64,000 nt of DNA from Micromonospora sp. DSM 45708 (GTDB taxonomy: Bacteria > Actinomycetota > Actinomycetes > Mycobacteriales > Micromonosporaceae), in the NCBI RefSeq assembly GCF_039566955.1, contig NZ_CP154796.1, positions 3,658,001 through 3,722,000 on the forward strand, given 5' to 3'. The notes beneath the pieces are model-generated. The model worked only from the letters and a program-made list of their open reading frames with translations. It searched no databases and was not told where the DNA came from. The stretch's first letter is position 1; every line of letters starts with the position of its first letter. Shown here piece after piece: positions 61,777 to 64,000 of this stretch. The position numbers and the translations under genes are program-made.

Positions 61777-63081
61777 ATGCAGCGATTCCGCCGGATCGTC
61801 GCGGCGCTCGCCCTGGCGGCGACCGCGACGACCACCGTGGCCGCGTGCGGCGGCGACGACAGCGGTGACGACAGCGGGGCCAAGACCCTCAAGCTCTGGC
61901 ACTACGAGGGCGAGAACAGCGCGATGGGGGTCGGCTGGAACCGGGCCATCGAGATCTTCAAGGCCGAGCACCCGGGCGTCGAGGTGCGCTTCGAGCGCAA
62001 GGCGTTCGAGCAGATCCAGCAGAACGCCGGCATGATCATCAACTCGTCCGAGGGCCCGGACATCATGGAGTACAACAAGGGCAACGCCACGGCCGGCCTG
62101 CTGTCCTCCCAGGGCCTGCTGACCGACCTCAGCGGCGAGGCGGAGAAGCGCGGCTGGGCCGACAAGCTCAGCCCCAGCCTCCAGACCACCGCCCGCTACA
62201 CCGACAAGGGCGTGATGGGGTCGGGCAACTGGTTCGGCGTGCCGAACTACGGCGAGTACGTCACGGTCTACTACAACAAGGACCTGTTCGACCGCAACGG
62301 CGTCACGGTGCCCACCACCATGGCCGAGATGACCGCCGCGATGGACACCTTCGTCAGCAAGAAGATCACCCCGCTGGGCATGGCCGGCGCCGAGTACCCG
62401 GCCGGGCAGCTCTTCTACCAGCTGGCCCTGTCGAAGGCCGACCGGACGTTCGTCGACAACTACCAGCTCTACAAGAACCCCGTCGACTTCACGGCCGGCC
62501 CGCTGAGGTACGGCGCGGACACGTTCGCCGACTGGGTGCGGAAGGGCTACGTGGCCAAGGACTCGGCCAGCCTCAAGGCCGAGGACATGGGCACCGCGTT
62601 CATCGCGGGCAAGACGCCGATGATCGTCTCGGGGAGCTGGTGGTACGGCCGCTTCAAGGCCGAGATGAAGGCCAACTGGGACACCTTCCTGTTCCCGGGC
62701 AACAGCCTGAACGCCGGCTCGTCCGGCAACCTCTGGGTCGTCCCGACGAACAGCAAGGCCAAGAGCCTGGCGTACGACTTCATCGACATCACCCTGCGTC
62801 CGGAGATCCAGGACCTGATCGGCAACAACGGTGGCGTCCCGGTGGCCGGCGACCCGGCCAGGATCAGCGACCCCAAGGACCGCAAGCTGATCGAGGACTT
62901 CAACACGGTCAGCAAGCAGGACGGCCTGGCCTTCTACCCGGACTGGCCGGTGCCCGGCTACTACGACGTGCTGGTCGGCGGGTTCCAGGGCCTGATCAAC
63001 GGGTCCAAGTCCCCCGACCAGGTGCTCGACACGATCGCCAAGCCGTACGCCGACGGCGTCAAGGAGATCACCGGCAAGTGA
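61777..63081 (+). CDS. Carbohydrate ABC transporter substrate-binding lipoprotein
   Basis: The 434-residue protein has a lipoprotein signal with lipobox VAAC (Cys about 24) and a family 1 solute-binding fold: KTLKLWHYEGENSAMGVGWN (about 36-55), GPDIMEYNKGNATAGLLSSQ, YNKDLFDRNGVTVPTTMAEM and IVSGSWWYGRFKAEM. It delivers a sugar or oligosaccharide to the permease encoded next. ATG 61777 follows GAGGAGG. It is repressed in all likelihood by the LacI protein encoded upstream. Confidence 0.95.
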   Translation: MQRFRRIVAALALAATATTTVAACGGDDSGDDSGAKTLKLWHYEGENSAMGVGWNRAIEIFKAEHPGVEVRFERKAFEQIQQNAGMIINSSEGPDIMEYNKGNATAGLLSSQGLLTDLSGEAEKRGWADKLSPSLQTTARYTDKGVMGSGNWFGVPNYGEYVTVYYNKDLFDRNGVTVPTTMAEMTAAMDTFVSKKITPLGMAGAEYPAGQLFYQLALSKADRTFVDNYQLYKNPVDFTAGPLRYGADTFADWVRKGYVAKDSASLKAEDMGTAFIAGKTPMIVSGSWWYGRFKAEMKANWDTFLFPGNSLNAGSSGNLWVVPTNSKAKSLAYDFIDITLRPEIQDLIGNNGGVPVAGDPARISDPKDRKLIEDFNTVSKQDGLAFYPDWPVPGYYDVLVGGFQGLINGSKSPDQVLDTIAKPYADGVKEITGK

Positions 63082-63148
63082 CACGGCGAGCGGCGGGCGC
63101 GACCGGCTCGACCGGCGTGCCCGCCCGCCCCGCCGGGAAGGATCTTCC

Positions 63149-64000
63149 ATGGCAGTCCCCGACACCGTCGCCGCCGCGCCGTCCGCGGCGACCCCCGCCC
63201 CCGCTCCCCCGTCCCGGCGCCGACCGCGTGGCCGCGACGCGGCGTACTGGCTCTACCTGCTCCCCGGAGCGGCGCTGTTCCTCCTGGTCATCGGCGCGCC
63301 ACTGGTCGGCACCGGTTACCTGTCGCTGACCCGGTGGTCAGGTGTCGGCGACCCCACCTTCGTGGGGTTCGACAACTACCAGCGGTTGCTGCACGACGAG
63401 GTGTTCTGGGCGTCGTTCCGCAACACCGTGGCGATGATCGTCGCGATGGTGGTGGCGCCCACCCTGCTCGGGCTGCTGCTCGCCTCGGTGCTCTTCGACG
63501 TCATCGGGCGTCGGTTCAAGCCGCGTACGGCGGCGGCGTTGCGGGCCGCGTTCTACCTGCCGCAGGTGCTGCCCGTGGTGGTCGCCGGCATCGTCTGGGG
63601 CTGGATCCTGCGCCCCGACGGCGCGTTCAACAGCCTGCTCGACGCGGTCGGTCTCGGGGCGTTGCGCCACGACTGGCTGGGTGACCCGGACACCGCGCTG
63701 CCGGCGGTGATGGCGGTGATGATCTGGGTGCAGATCGGCTACCCGGTGGTCGTGTTCATGGCGGCGTTGCAGCGGGTCGACCCGGAGCTGTACGAGGCGG
63801 CCGAGGTCGACGGGGCGAACTGGCTGCACCGGTTCCGGGCGATCACGCTTCCGCAGATCCGGCCGGAGACCTTCGTGGTGGCGCTGACCTGCACCATCGC
63901 CGCGTTGAAGGTGTTCGGGCCGATCTTCGCGCTGACCCGGGGTGGCCCGGAGAACGCCACCAACGTGCCGTCCTACTTCGCGTACTACACGTTCTTCAAG
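63149..64000 (+). CDS. Carbohydrate ABC transporter permease (partial)
   Basis: The first 284 codons are in the window; the gene runs off the right edge. The N-terminus is cytosolic and Pro/Ala/Arg-rich, followed by a helix AYWLYLLPGAALFLLVIGAP and several more. The EAA motif region EAAEVDGANWLHRFRAITLP (about 213-232) contacts the ATPase. It is a MalF/UgpA-type permease. ATG 63149 lies 67 nt after the binding-protein gene with a GGAAGGA ribosome site. A second permease is expected to follow. Confidence 0.93.
   Translation, partial: MAVPDTVAAAPSAATPAPAPPSRRRPRGRDAAYWLYLLPGAALFLLVIGAPLVGTGYLSLTRWSGVGDPTFVGFDNYQRLLHDEVFWASFRNTVAMIVAMVVAPTLLGLLLASVLFDVIGRRFKPRTAAALRAAFYLPQVLPVVVAGIVWGWILRPDGAFNSLLDAVGLGALRHDWLGDPDTALPAVMAVMIWVQIGYPVVVFMAALQRVDPELYEAAEVDGANWLHRFRAITLPQIRPETFVVALTCTIAALKVFGPIFALTRGGPENATNVPSYFAYYTFFK

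Overview
The window is a 64-kb piece of a very GC-rich actinobacterial chromosome, most likely from the Micromonosporaceae (Micromonospora-like). The grounds are extreme C/G at third codon positions, many GTG starts, frequent GTGA/ATGA gene overlaps, several apparently leaderless TANNNT promoters, and actinomycete families such as SARP/AfsR regulators, PucR regulators, Acg-type nitroreductases and CBM2-bearing secreted glycosidases. I see no rRNA, tRNA, CRISPR array, transposase or integrase.

Layout. 1-5 kb: small housekeeping and regulatory genes (YdeI-like protein, a reductase with a divergent MerR regulator, a Nudix hydrolase, and a three-gene operon of unknown function divergent from a GntR regulator across a perfect 28-bp palindrome). 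5-7 kb: acyl-CoA dehydrogenase. 6.9-13.8 kb: an islet flanked by an exact 81-bp direct repeat of the end of the neighbouring AAA ATPase gene. It holds two different secreted peptidoglycan hydrolases that carry almost the same 795-bp repeat-domain cassette, with an AfsR/SARP-type regulator between them. 13.8-22 kb: AAA ATPase with an editing-domain-less alanyl-tRNA synthetase paralogue, a glycosyltransferase, and a fatty-acid desaturase/reductase pair with a divergent PucR regulator. 22.3-22.8 kb: a decayed Acg-type nitroreductase.

23.5-31.8 kb is the most unusual part: one tightly packed operon of eight genes (DegT aminotransferase, MFS transporter, sulfotransferase with a triplicated N-terminal extension, SDR lacking the usual Tyr/Lys, SAM methyltransferase, HK97-fold capsid-like shell protein, FAD amino-acid oxidase and Asp/Glu racemase family protein). 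There is no NRPS, PKS or phage gene. The shell gene inside a biosynthetic operon is the hallmark of natural-product ('Family 3') encapsulins, so I read the locus as a small-molecule pathway with its own protein compartment. It ends at a strong hairpin.

31.9-37.7 kb: amide-nitrogen genes (small DUF1508-like protein, N-acetylglutaminylglutamine-type amidotransferase, type I glutamine synthetase, YbdK-type carboxylate-amine ligase) and a PIG-L deacetylase. 38-46.5 kb: Tat-exported GH95 glycosidase under a LacI-type operator, an orphan four-gene operon (PaaK-like ligase, DUF4188-like protein, acetyltransferase, Acg-type nitroreductase) and a DUF3800-like protein. 46.8-60.5 kb: PucR regulator, DksA/TraR-type zinc finger, polyprenyl synthetase, cold-shock protein, PAS-GAF sensor, OsmC, HEAT-like repeat protein, SulP transporter, small secreted or membrane proteins and DedA. 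60.6-64 kb: an autoregulated LacI repressor followed by a carbohydrate ABC transporter cut by the window end.
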